Shown here piece after piece: positions 1 through 7,937 of a stretch of 62,679 nucleotides of DNA. The stretch lies in contig PCUW01000028.1 of the NCBI GenBank assembly GCA_002787775.1, positions 1 to 62,679 of the forward strand. The letters run 5' to 3'. The notes beneath the pieces were generated by a model. It made no database searches, had not been told where the DNA came from, and worked only from the letters and a program-made list of their open reading frames with translations. Each line of letters begins with the position of its first letter. Position 1 is the stretch's first letter. The stretch is from Bdellovibrionales bacterium CG12_big_fil_rev_8_21_14_0_65_38_15 (GTDB lineage: Bacteria > Bdellovibrionota > Bacteriovoracia > Bacteriovoracales > Bacteriovoracaceae). Position numbers and translations under genes: made by a program.

Positions 1-64
1 TTCCACCATATGTCTGAATAGGCTAAAATAGGGCGAATTAACAAGTTAAGGATACTTTTTCACT

Positions 65-505
65 ATGAGTGATCAAATAAACGAAGAACAGCCAGAAGTT
101 ATTGTAGAAAATCCATTTCACTCGGCAAGGTTTAAGCCGCTTAGAAAAGGTAAAAAGCCGCCAAAGCTTATTGCTGTGGTCCATCAAAGTGGCTGTACAG
201 GCTGTGAAGTATGCATAGCAGGCTGTCCTGTCGATTCTATTGAGTTGGTCCCAGGTCCAAATCCAGATAATCCAGGATTTCAGCAAACTGTTGAAATTGA
301 TCTGGCGCGATGCATTGGGTGTCAAAACTGCTCTCAAGATTGTCCATGGGAGACAATTATGATGTATCAGCATGAAGACTCTTACACCGCTTGGGCCAAT
401 GAAACACTTAAGTCTGAGCTCTATATTCCTGAATCAAAGTTTACAAGCTTAGTTGAAAACTTTGATCTTCTTCCAAAAAAAGAAGAAGAGACTAACGAAG
501 CTTAA
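65..505 (+). CDS. 2x[4Fe-4S] ferredoxin-type protein
   Basis: A soluble 146-residue iron-sulfur protein expected to carry electrons in the cytoplasm. Two complete cluster motifs are visible: the first (about residues 44-55) reads CTGCEVCIAGCP and the second (about 89-100) reads CIGCQNCSQDCP, so both [4Fe-4S] sites have their four cysteines. A basic N-terminal stretch and a C-terminal extension of about 40 residues flank the ferredoxin core, making it longer than simple bacterial ferredoxins (55-80 aa). Its 3' end overlaps the convergent lgt gene by 4 bases. An AAGGA lies about 13 bases before the ATG, rather far for a ribosome site. The electron partner is unknown. The part upstream of base 1 is not visible, so operon membership cannot be judged. 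Confidence 0.85.
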   Translation: MSDQINEEQPEVIVENPFHSARFKPLRKGKKPPKLIAVVHQSGCTGCEVCIAGCPVDSIELVPGPNPDNPGFQQTVEIDLARCIGCQNCSQDCPWETIMMYQHEDSYTAWANETLKSELYIPESKFTSLVENFDLLPKKEEETNEA

Positions 506-1230
506 TCTTTTTTAATTTTGAATGTTAAAATGACGGCGGCCATAATCATGGCCACCGATACCCACTGTGAAGTTGAAAGTGGGCCGTAAAATCCACGAAT
601 GATGTCACCACGAAAGCTTTCAGTGATAATTCTAATGAGCCCATATCCACCTAGATAACTCAGCCATACGGTTTTTTTATTTTTAATAATGGCGAACTTC
701 CATAAGATTATACTTAAGAGAAATAGTAAGAATGTTTCATAGAGTTGAACTGGATGTCGGTCTTGGCCATGCATATGAACAGAAAATGGAAGATCACACT
801 GAGTGCCGTAACAACATCCTGCTAAAAAACAGCCGACTCTGCCGATAGCGTGCCCGATCGTTAATGAAGGCAATATAAAGTAAAGCTCACTGAGTTTAAA
901 TTGATTAAAAACTTTTGATAAGACAAGCAACCAAGCTGCGCCCAAAATCAATCCGCCATAGAAAACAAATCCCCCACCCAACCAAAAATTAGTCGATTGT
1001 GCATATGTTGTTTGAAGTTCTCCACCAGAAACGAGAAGAAACATCAGCTTAGCACCAACCCATGAGCAGATGAGTGCTCCCCAAAAAAGGAGGTTAAATG
1101 ATTTAACTTGAATACTTAATTTGAATCGAAAGTAATCACTGACTCTAAATGCTATTCCCCACGCGAGTCCCATCAATAGCGGATAAGCAAATAAGTTAAA
1201 ACCACCCAAACTAAGGAGCAGTGGTTTCAT
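502..1230 (-). CDS. lgt: Prolipoprotein diacylglyceryl transferase Lgt
   Basis: Inner-membrane enzyme that transfers the diacylglyceryl group of phosphatidylglycerol to the lipobox cysteine of prolipoproteins, the first step of lipoprotein maturation. The 242-residue product has about seven hydrophobic segments. It carries the Lgt core with GRVGCFLAGCCYG (about residues 130-142), the downstream HPVQLYE, and the C-terminal GYGLIRIITESFRGD that holds the second essential arginine. The cysteine-rich variant GCFLAGCCYG replaces the enterobacterial GNFIN form and is a common family variant. The start overlaps the end of lspA by 20 bases, so the two are translated from one message. It is somewhat shorter than E. 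coli Lgt (291 aa). Confidence 0.93.
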   Translation of the reverse strand: MKPLLLSLGGFNLFAYPLLMGLAWGIAFRVSDYFRFKLSIQVKSFNLLFWGALICSWVGAKLMFLLVSGGELQTTYAQSTNFWLGGGFVFYGGLILGAAWLLVLSKVFNQFKLSELYFILPSLTIGHAIGRVGCFLAGCCYGTQCDLPFSVHMHGQDRHPVQLYETFLLFLLSIILWKFAIIKNKKTVWLSYLGGYGLIRIITESFRGDIIRGFYGPLSTSQWVSVAMIMAAVILTFKIKKD

Positions 1231-1720
1231 TCACGCCTTCTTTTTCTTTTTTCATTTGAATAAAGAAATCGATGATGATTAATCCTGCAGCTATAGATAT
1301 TGCACTATCAGCTACATTGAACGCTGGAAAATGACTTTGTCCCCAGTAAAAATCTAAAAAATCGACAACATAATTTAAGGAAAATCGATCAATTAAATTA
1401 CCAACCGCACCAGCAAAGATAAGAGAGTAAGCAGTACACAATAAAGCGTTGTTTTTTCTAGTTGTCCATATAAGCCATATTAACCAACCACAAGCAAGAA
1501 CTGGAAGAGCTAAAAAGAAAATTGCACGAAGTGTATCGTGGGCGTTAGCTCCCATGCCAAAGGCGGCACCGGGGTTTCTGACATAGGTTAGATTAAACAG
1601 ACCCTCTATCACAGGAATACTTTCTCCGTGATAGAAGTTGGATTGTATGGCGCCTTTAGTAAACTGATCTACTAAAATTATAGCCGTAATCATTAAACTC
1701 ATGGACCAAATTCTTTGCAT
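1211..1720 (-). CDS. lspA: Lipoprotein signal peptidase II LspA
   Basis: Inner-membrane aspartyl protease that removes the signal peptide from diacylated prolipoproteins. Four hydrophobic helices are visible. The family signatures are intact: NPGAAFGM (about 49-56), GNLIDR with catalytic Asp111, and FNVADSAI with catalytic Asp138. I start at the ATG at 1720; a TTG codon directly upstream (1723) is in frame, but an AGG element is better spaced for the ATG. The gene begins only a few bases after the sigma-54 response regulator and its end overlaps lgt, so both lipoprotein-processing enzymes appear to sit at the 3' end of a two-component operon. Length (169 aa) is typical of the family. Confidence 0.95.
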   Translation of the reverse strand: MQRIWSMSLMITAIILVDQFTKGAIQSNFYHGESIPVIEGLFNLTYVRNPGAAFGMGANAHDTLRAIFFLALPVLACGWLIWLIWTTRKNNALLCTAYSLIFAGAVGNLIDRFSLNYVVDFLDFYWGQSHFPAFNVADSAISIAAGLIIIDFFIQMKKEKEGVNETTAP

Positions 1721-1728
1721 CAATAAGC

Positions 1729-3219
1729 CTAATAAAATTCTTTTGGATTAATTTCATACTTCTCAATTTTTCTAAGAAGTGTCTTCTTTGGAATATTTGC
1801 CTTCAGTGCCGTTTGATTAATTTTGCCCTTATTAAACTTCAAGGCATGTAAAATAAATTCTTTTTCAAATTTATCTTTTGCCGCTTGAAAGTCCATTGAG
1901 ACATCGTCGTTTTCATCAACCGTTGCAAACGTAAACTTATAAGCTGATGTTTCTTCTTCAGTTCTTTCTTGATCAAGAACTGAGTCTTTAATTCCTTTAA
2001 AATCTATCGGAGACTCTTCATCTTCTTCATCATGAGTTTGTGCAGAGGAGCCCTTACGAACAACCTCAGGCAATGAGGTTAGATGAATTTGTTCAGAGCT
2101 TTCAATGATGAATGCGTGCTCAATAACATTTCGAAGTTCACGAATATTTCCAGGCCATGCATAACCCTTTAACTGGGCAAGGGCATCGTCGGTGGGACCT
2201 TTAATATTTAGGCCATGAATACCATTAAAGTATTTTACGTAATAATCAACAAGGTGACCGATGTCAGCCTGGCGTTCACGAAGAGGTGGCAAATAAACGG
2301 GAAGAACATTTAAACGATAGAATAAATCTTCTCTGAAACGACCATCTTTAATCATTTCTTCGAAAGGCTTATGTGAAGCTGCGATGATTCTAACGTCAAC
2401 CTTGATATCTCTATTGCTTCCAACTGGAGTAAAGATTCTTTCCTGAAGAACACGAAGCAACTTCACTTGCATCGTAGGTGACACGTCTCCGATTTCATCT
2501 AAAAAGAGTGTTCCACCATCTGCATACTGGAACTTTCCAATTTTTCTTTCACTAGCACCTGTAAAGGCACCTTTTTCGTGACCGAATAACTCAGACTCAA
2601 TTAGATTATCAGGGATGGCCGCAAGGTTAATCGTTACAAATTTTTCGTCTTTTCTTGGACCGTTAAAGTGAATGGCTTTTGCAACAAGCTCTTTACCTGT
2701 ACCACTTTCGCCGCGAATCAATACTGGCGTATTGACCTGAGCAAGCTTACTGATGACATTGAATACTTTTTTCATCACATCGGATTCACCAACAAATTTA
2801 TCTTCGCTTTTGCCAAGCGATAAAGTTGGAGCAGAAAACAACGATGTTTCAACAAGCGATCTTGCTTTTAAGGCACGCTTAATTAGTGCGACTAAATTTT
2901 CTGATGAGATTGGCTTTTCTAAATAATTATAAGCGCCCTCTTTTACAACTTTAACTGCGTCTGAAACGTTTGAGTATGCAGTTAAAATCAGAACGATAAT
3001 TGATGGATCATATTTTTTAATGTGAGTCAGAGCTTCGATGCCATCCATTTCTGGCATATTGACGTCCATCACAACGAGATCATACTTCTGTCTTGTGACG
3101 GCATTTAAAGCTTCTTTTCCATTGTCTGCCACATCAACAAAGAAGTGGTGAAACTCTAAAGCTTTCTTGACGGAATCTTGTAAGACTTTGTCGTCATCAA
3201 CAACTAGTACTCGATGCAT
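1729..3219 (-). CDS. NtrC-family sigma-54-dependent response regulator
   Basis: A 496-residue transcription activator. Residues 1-120 form a receiver domain with the acidic cluster VVDDD, phospho-acceptor Asp52 in VVMDVNMPEMDG, and the conserved Lys of YLEKP. A sigma-54 AAA+ domain follows, with Walker A GESGTGKE, the sigma-54 contact loop GAFTGA, and GGTLFLDEIGD. An acidic linker of about 60 residues leads to a C-terminal Fis-type helix-turn-helix (NQTALKANIPKKTLLRKI). All catalytic motifs are intact, so it should drive open-complex formation at -24/-12 promoters. The gene lies 34 bases after the CHASE2 histidine kinase, its likely partner. Its targets are unknown; the co-transcribed lspA and lgt suggest, but do not prove, an envelope role. 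Confidence 0.93.
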   Translation of the reverse strand: MHRVLVVDDDKVLQDSVKKALEFHHFFVDVADNGKEALNAVTRQKYDLVVMDVNMPEMDGIEALTHIKKYDPSIIVLILTAYSNVSDAVKVVKEGAYNYLEKPISSENLVALIKRALKARSLVETSLFSAPTLSLGKSEDKFVGESDVMKKVFNVISKLAQVNTPVLIRGESGTGKELVAKAIHFNGPRKDEKFVTINLAAIPDNLIESELFGHEKGAFTGASERKIGKFQYADGGTLFLDEIGDVSPTMQVKLLRVLQERIFTPVGSNRDIKVDVRIIAASHKPFEEMIKDGRFREDLFYRLNVLPVYLPPLRERQADIGHLVDYYVKYFNGIHGLNIKGPTDDALAQLKGYAWPGNIRELRNVIEHAFIIESSEQIHLTSLPEVVRKGSSAQTHDEEDEESPIDFKGIKDSVLDQERTEEETSAYKFTFATVDENDDVSMDFQAAKDKFEKEFILHALKFNKGKINQTALKANIPKKTLLRKIEKYEINPKEFY

Positions 3220-3253
3220 GATATCGCTCCAAATAGGTTTAGTTCTAACCTAA

Positions 3254-5134
3254 CTATTTATTGATCAATTTTACAGTAAAATTAGTCCCTTGTCCTAGTT
3301 TAGAGCTGGCGGAAATAGTGCCGCCATGCAATTCAACAAAGTATTTCACTAAATAGAGGCCTAAACCTGTTCCCTTAATACTATGACTAGCGTCATTTTT
3401 AACCCGATAGAACTTATCAAAAATATGTTCAAGGTCTTCTTCAGGGATGCCAACACCATTATCTTCAATTTCAATGGTAACCCACTTATCGTCGTCCCAT
3501 GTTTTAACAGTGACGGTGGAATTTTCTCCTGAGTATTTCAGGGCGTTTTCAATGAGATTTGATAAGACTCTTTTAATTAATACAATATCAACTTCAATTG
3601 GATAAAGCGGAGCAAGTTCGCTGACGACTTTTATGCTTTTTTGGTTGGCTTCATATCTAAGCTCTTCGACAATACCTTTGATGATTGAGTTTACATCTTT
3701 ATTGATTTTGTTAAGAGCCAAGTTTTGAGATTCAATCTTTGTCAGATCCAAGATGGAAGTAATAAATTTATTAAGCTCTTTGGTCGCGTCGATAATATTA
3801 TTAAGCCCCTTCGTAACTTCGATATTTCCCTGAGCATCTCTCAAGGTAACATCTGCAATCCCAGCGATCTTAGCAACAGGCGTCTTGAGATCGTGACTCA
3901 TTAAACTAATGAAGTTTTGCTTCAAGCTTTCTACTTTCTTTAACAATTTCGCTTCTTCTTGAATCGCGTATCTTCTTTGGTATTCACCGATTGCTCGAAA
4001 CGGTACCCAAATATAATAAACAACGAAGATCGTTAAAACTAAATGGGTTACATATAACCACAGACCAAAGAGACAAAAGATCAAATAACTGAAAAGTAAA
4101 ATTACCATCATAGTCATAATGGTAATCAACAAACCTTTTGTAGGTCTGACTTGCGAAATAATAATCGATAATCCAATAGCAACTATTAAACTAAGTGCAT
4201 AAGTCACCCACCGAGGGATGGCGTAAACTGTCTTATCATGAATGAGTGCTTGCATTAGCTGTGAGTGCAAAGCCAACTTGGGCGACTTAAACTCTTCTTT
4301 ATTAAACGGTGTCAAAGCAAAGTCTGCGACATTGGACAGGTAAGATGGCCCAACCAAGACAATTTTATTTGTGAAGTACCCCTTAGGAAAAAGACCGACT
4401 CGAACTTTGTGGAAGTTTATTGTTTTAATTCTTCCTTTACCTTCTACTGGCGTTTCTCCAAAGCGATACATGGCAAAAGTAGCATCCGCCTTACTTGTAT
4501 AATAGGAGCCAAAGACTTCAGTTGCGCCAAGAGGTGGGTCTCCTCTTGATTCACGAAACCGGTTTGCACTCCAAAGATGCAATGAGTCCTCACCTGAAAT
4601 ATTTAAAATCATTCTTCTTGAGACATCGTCTTTTGCGAAGGCGGCATTATCAACATTTATGAGAGCAAGTGAATAACCAAGACTCCTTAGATCTCTAGGT
4701 GGTATTTGCTCGCCCCACGCATCCATCTCCGTACCAAATCTGAAGAACCCTCCATCTGCCAGATAACCTTCAATGCTAGATCTCATATTCTTAAGATCTT
4801 CTTCATCTCGAACAGATTCGGGTTCACCCATCGAAATCAAATAGTTTACAATTTTTGGTTTGTCTTGAAACAACCTGGTTAACATTCCCTCATGAGTTGC
4901 GTAGGTATAAGGATAATTTTCTCCTAGATACTCATCACTTTCTTCATCGAGTGTAATCAGGACGACTTCATCTCTAAACCAATTACCAAAATCAAAGCGT
5001 ACTCTTAAATCGTAAAAAATGGCTTCTAAGGGTGAGAATGAATATTGAAATAAAATAACAACGAAAATAACTGTAAAAATTAAAGGATAATATTTGGCAA
5101 AGTCCCATGTTTTCTTTTTTATTTTTTCAAACAT
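3254..5134 (-). CDS. CHASE2-domain sensor histidine kinase
   Basis: A membrane sensor kinase of 626 residues. An N-terminal transmembrane helix (about 14-32) precedes an extracytoplasmic CHASE2-type region of roughly 250 residues; then three closely spaced helices (about 305-375) return it to the cytoplasm, the usual CHASE2 layout. The kinase core has the H box SLMSHDLKTP with phospho-acceptor His414, the N box NLIENALKYSG, G1 DNGVGIPEEDLEHIFDKF and G2 GTGLGLYLVK, so it should be active. The start codon overlaps the stop of the M48-like gene (TAATG arrangement), and the response regulator follows directly. The ligand cannot be read from sequence; CHASE2 domains sense unknown extracellular signals. 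Confidence 0.9.
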   Translation of the reverse strand: MFEKIKKKTWDFAKYYPLIFTVIFVVILFQYSFSPLEAIFYDLRVRFDFGNWFRDEVVLITLDEESDEYLGENYPYTYATHEGMLTRLFQDKPKIVNYLISMGEPESVRDEEDLKNMRSSIEGYLADGGFFRFGTEMDAWGEQIPPRDLRSLGYSLALINVDNAAFAKDDVSRRMILNISGEDSLHLWSANRFRESRGDPPLGATEVFGSYYTSKADATFAMYRFGETPVEGKGRIKTINFHKVRVGLFPKGYFTNKIVLVGPSYLSNVADFALTPFNKEEFKSPKLALHSQLMQALIHDKTVYAIPRWVTYALSLIVAIGLSIIISQVRPTKGLLITIMTMMVILLFSYLIFCLFGLWLYVTHLVLTIFVVYYIWVPFRAIGEYQRRYAIQEEAKLLKKVESLKQNFISLMSHDLKTPVAKIAGIADVTLRDAQGNIEVTKGLNNIIDATKELNKFITSILDLTKIESQNLALNKINKDVNSIIKGIVEELRYEANQKSIKVVSELAPLYPIEVDIVLIKRVLSNLIENALKYSGENSTVTVKTWDDDKWVTIEIEDNGVGIPEEDLEHIFDKFYRVKNDASHSIKGTGLGLYLVKYFVELHGGTISASSKLGQGTNFTVKLINK

Positions 5135-5937
5135 TACGGTTTACCCGCTACAACTTGAGATGATAATTGAAAAGAATGGTTCGAGAGGTTGGATTGTTCT
5201 GTTTGAATCAAAAGAAAGTAATCTAACACATAGGTTAAGAATACATTTAGATGCTTATTAGTTCTCGGCTTAGCGCTTGACCATAGGGCTGGATATGAAT
5301 CTCTTAACTGTTTTAAAACTTCTTCGTTTTTAATCTTAACGACGCCAATTTTCCAAAAGATTTGAGTCAAAAGCATGGCAGGCGCACTGAAAAGCGAGTT
5401 AAACACATAGGTTTTTCGATGGATCGTTAAAAGCACAAGTGGTAGCGCAATAATGGATAATAGCTGTGTAATGACACATGCATATTTCCATTTTGATGCT
5501 TCCAACCTTTCAATAGAGAGACTTAAGATGCGATCTAAATCTTCTTCTCTAAGTTGTGTTACAAGCTTATTTCCAACGACGATTGCCGGTGGTCTTAAAT
5601 AAGAGTCAATTATCAAAACATTGTCATTTAGTTCTTTAGAATTAAAGATTTCAATTCTATTTTCAAATCTTCTTAGTGCTCTGAAGTTGTCTATTTTTTG
5701 CGCTAACTTATGACCAGCTCCAACTTTTTTAGCTTTAAGGCTCGATAAGAAAAAACGATCTCCCAAGACGATGATAAAGATGAGCCAAAGCTGGGCCAAG
5801 ACTAGGCCTACATAATCTCCATTTGTTGGCAGCAAAACGAAGAAGAATCCGGCCATGGCAACTGAAATACAAAGATGTGTGAAAATCAGAAGTATAAGAC
5901 TAAACAAATTAAACCCAACCCATGGCGCAGTGCGCAC
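5134..5937 (-). CDS. M48-protease-like membrane protein lacking the zinc site
   Basis: A 267-residue membrane protein with two N-terminal hydrophobic helices (about 9-35 and 44-60), a soluble region, and two more helices after residue 150. The soluble part reads like the HtpX/M48 core: NVLIIDSYLRPPAIVVGNKL aligns with the M48 strand before the active site, and EEDLDRILSLSIERLEASK aligns with the helix that normally carries HELGH. The zinc residues are gone: I142 and E146 stand where both histidines should be, while E143 remains. It is therefore probably a pseudoprotease or a distant homologue. The start is GTG with no clear Shine-Dalgarno sequence. It is first in the operon with the sensor kinase, regulator, lspA and lgt. 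Assignment is by eye. Confidence 0.7.
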   Translation of the reverse strand: MRTAPWVGFNLFSLILLIFTHLCISVAMAGFFFVLLPTNGDYVGLVLAQLWLIFIIVLGDRFFLSSLKAKKVGAGHKLAQKIDNFRALRRFENRIEIFNSKELNDNVLIIDSYLRPPAIVVGNKLVTQLREEDLDRILSLSIERLEASKWKYACVITQLLSIIALPLVLLTIHRKTYVFNSLFSAPAMLLTQIFWKIGVVKIKNEEVLKQLRDSYPALWSSAKPRTNKHLNVFLTYVLDYFLLIQTEQSNLSNHSFQLSSQVVAGKP

Positions 5938-6093
5938 GTATCAATATTACAACAGTCCAACTGATTATAGACAATAACAGGGTTCAGGGCTATAACCCAA
6001 ACACCTTGCGAGCGCTTCTAATCAATAATTTTCAGGTAATTAACCTAATTTTATTGACCTAAGTGCTTGAAATAATTAATCGGGAGACCGACG

Positions 6094-6930
6094 ATGCAAT
6101 TTGACCGTCTACTATTTGGTACCGCTGGCGTCCCTAACAGCACAGCTAAGAAAAATAACCCTATTGAAGGTGTTAAGCAAATTCATAGCCTTGGCCTTGA
6201 CTGCATGCAACTAGAGTTCGCTCACGGTGTGCGCATGAAAGAAGAAGTTTCGTCTGGACTAAGAAAAGCATCGTACGAGCTTGGTGTTCCACTAACTTCA
6301 CATGGTCCTTATTATATCAATTTGAATGCACGTGAGCAGGACAAGATTGATAGCTCTGTAGAGCGCATCATTCAAACTGCCAAGATTTCGGATCTTTGTG
6401 GTGCAGAGTCTATGACTTTCCACGCTGCTTTCTACATGAAAGATTCACCATTCGATGTTTTCGATCTGGTTGAAAAATCACTTTCTGTTATTGAAGAAAG
6501 ACTTGGTCGCTTAGATATCGAAATTGAGCTGCGCCCAGAACTTACTGGTAAAACAAGCCAGTTTGGCTCACTAGATGAGTTGATCAGTTTAACAAAATCA
6601 GTTCCATCTTGCATGCCATGCATGGACTTCTCTCATTTGTTCGCTAGAACAGGTGGCTACAATACTGAAGAAGAATTTGAAGAAGTATTGGTTCGCTTAC
6701 GTGATGAACTTGGAGCAAAAGCACTTCAAAATATGCATATCCATGTTTCTGGTATTAGCTCTAACAGTAAAGGTGATCTTAAGCACCTTAACCTTAAAGA
6801 CTCAGACTTTAACTGGCAGGCACTTCTTAGAAAACTTAAAGAGTATGATTGTCGCGGTTACGTTGTTTGTAACAGCCCAAATCTGGAAGACGATGCTCTT
6901 ATGATGAAAAATTATTATTTATCATTATAG
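6094..6930 (+). CDS. Endonuclease IV-like TIM-barrel protein (AP endonuclease family)
   Basis: A 278-residue protein of the endonuclease IV superfamily, which cleaves abasic sites in DNA using a three-zinc cluster. Candidate metal ligands appear in order: His70 (SHGPYYINL), His110 (TFHAAF), Glu149 (RPELTG), Asp178 and His181 (MDFSHLF), His215 or His217 (MHIHVSG), and Asp228/His231 (GDLKH). The last ligand, a glutamate in relatives (typically ESP near the C-terminus), is Asn260 here in VVCNSPNLED. Either the third metal position is altered or this is another sugar/DNA-acting TIM barrel. A GGGAG ribosome site lies 7 bases before the ATG. The gene is monocistronic, between a divergent promoter region and a strong terminator. 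Confidence 0.8.
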   Translation: MQFDRLLFGTAGVPNSTAKKNNPIEGVKQIHSLGLDCMQLEFAHGVRMKEEVSSGLRKASYELGVPLTSHGPYYINLNAREQDKIDSSVERIIQTAKISDLCGAESMTFHAAFYMKDSPFDVFDLVEKSLSVIEERLGRLDIEIELRPELTGKTSQFGSLDELISLTKSVPSCMPCMDFSHLFARTGGYNTEEEFEEVLVRLRDELGAKALQNMHIHVSGISSNSKGDLKHLNLKDSDFNWQALLRKLKEYDCRGYVVCNSPNLEDDALMMKNYYLSL

Positions 6931-6958
6931 TAAAACAAAAGATCTTAATGTTTTATAA

Positions 6959-6988
6959 GAAGCCGCTTTTAAGCGGCTTCTTTTTTTT
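6959..6988 (+). terminator. Rho-independent terminator after the endonuclease IV-like gene
   Basis: A 10-bp perfect stem (6959-6968 with 6971-6980, GAAGCCGCTT/AAGCGGCTTC) with a 2-base loop, followed by eight T on the plus strand. It ends the endonuclease IV-like transcript. The same bases encode the last residues and stop codon of the convergent minus-strand gene. Confidence 0.92.
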
Positions 6989-7460
6989 CTAACCCTGCGA
7001 AATATTTTTCAAGCCACTTGATAGAAATATCATCTTCATTTTCAAAAAACGAAATTCTAGCGTTTCCAAAGCTTCCAATAAGAACGCATTGAACTTCCCT
7101 GCCAAGCAACGTGGCCAGCAACTCACTCAACTCATCATTATTTAAATTAACAAAAGTAACTTCTCTTCCTAGTCGAGCAAAAGCACCCCAGTTTCCAGGC
7201 AAGTCTATCTTTTGATGAGCAAGCTCTATTCGATAACAACCAATTGATGCTTTATATTCTAACCTGTGAGTTTTTGAAGCTTGTCGATTTAAGAAATTAT
7301 CCAGCGTTGGATCGAGATCATATTTTGATAATGAGTGATGATGATCGAAATGGGCATTAAGATTAGTTAATGGCGACGATTCATCGTGACTTGGAAGCGA
7401 CTGATAAGTCTCCTCCAAGAGATGTGCAATTAGAAAATCTTCGTTTTTATCCCCAGACAT
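6969..7460 (-). CDS. Hypothetical protein, 163 aa
   Basis: I do not recognise this family. The product has no signal peptide or membrane segment and should be cytoplasmic. The first 60 residues are polar with a histidine-rich stretch (FDHHHSL). The rest looks like a compact alpha/beta domain, with GCYRIELAHQKIDLPGNWG and later VQCVLIGSFGNARISFF, ending in a charged Lys/Glu tail. It is the third gene of a minus-strand run after the PilZ-like and lipoprotein genes (31 bases from the lipoprotein gene), so a shared role is possible. Its last codons are formed by the terminator hairpin of the convergent gene. Confidence 0.6.
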   Translation of the reverse strand: MSGDKNEDFLIAHLLEETYQSLPSHDESSPLTNLNAHFDHHHSLSKYDLDPTLDNFLNRQASKTHRLEYKASIGCYRIELAHQKIDLPGNWGAFARLGREVTFVNLNNDELSELLATLLGREVQCVLIGSFGNARISFFENEDDISIKWLEKYFAGLEKKEAA

Positions 7461-7491
7461 ATGGGGCTTATCGGTCTGTTTTTATCTGAAA

Positions 7492-7929
7492 TTAAGGCTC
7501 AATTGGCTGCTCTGCCTGATAATATGTCTTAATGTCTGTAATATCCGCAAGTAGCCATTTTTCTTCTACTAATCGAAGCTCTGCCATTTTCTTAAGCTCA
7601 ACATCAAATGATTTTGCCCCATTAGAGCTTTGCTCATACTTGAGCGTATAAGTCAGAAAGCAGATAGTAGGCTGACAATTATTGAGATTTACCCTAAAAC
7701 TATCCCTGCTTGCACCTTCAACCTTTAGGTACTTACTCATTTGATCTTCATCGAGGGCATCTAATTCATTCTTTAGATTACCCGTTGTCGAGTCTAGCAG
7801 AGTCGATTTATCCATCTTTCCATTAATACTTAAGCGTACAAACTCTCTTAAGCTTTCCTCTGGTCCCATCTTCTTCGTACACCCAAAAGAAAGAGATAAG
7901 AACATAATGACCAGTAAATTTAATTTCAT
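7492..7929 (-). CDS. Small predicted lipoprotein, 145 aa
   Basis: An envelope lipoprotein: the N-terminus has a short positive start (MKLN), a hydrophobic core and a lipobox LSFGC with Cys17. The mature part (about 129 residues) resembles small NTF2-like/DUF4878-type domains in pattern: an initial helix EESLREFVRLSINGK, then strands ending in KWLLADITDIKTYYQ. That fold assignment is by pattern only. Asp does not follow the lipid-modified cysteine (Thr-Lys-Lys does), so outer-membrane sorting would be expected under enterobacterial rules. It lies 8 bases downstream of the PilZ-like gene and is probably co-transcribed with it. Confidence 0.75.
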   Translation of the reverse strand: MKLNLLVIMFLSLSFGCTKKMGPEESLREFVRLSINGKMDKSTLLDSTTGNLKNELDALDEDQMSKYLKVEGASRDSFRVNLNNCQPTICFLTYTLKYEQSSNGAKSFDVELKKMAELRLVEEKWLLADITDIKTYYQAEQPIEP

Positions 7930-7937
7930 AATGACCT

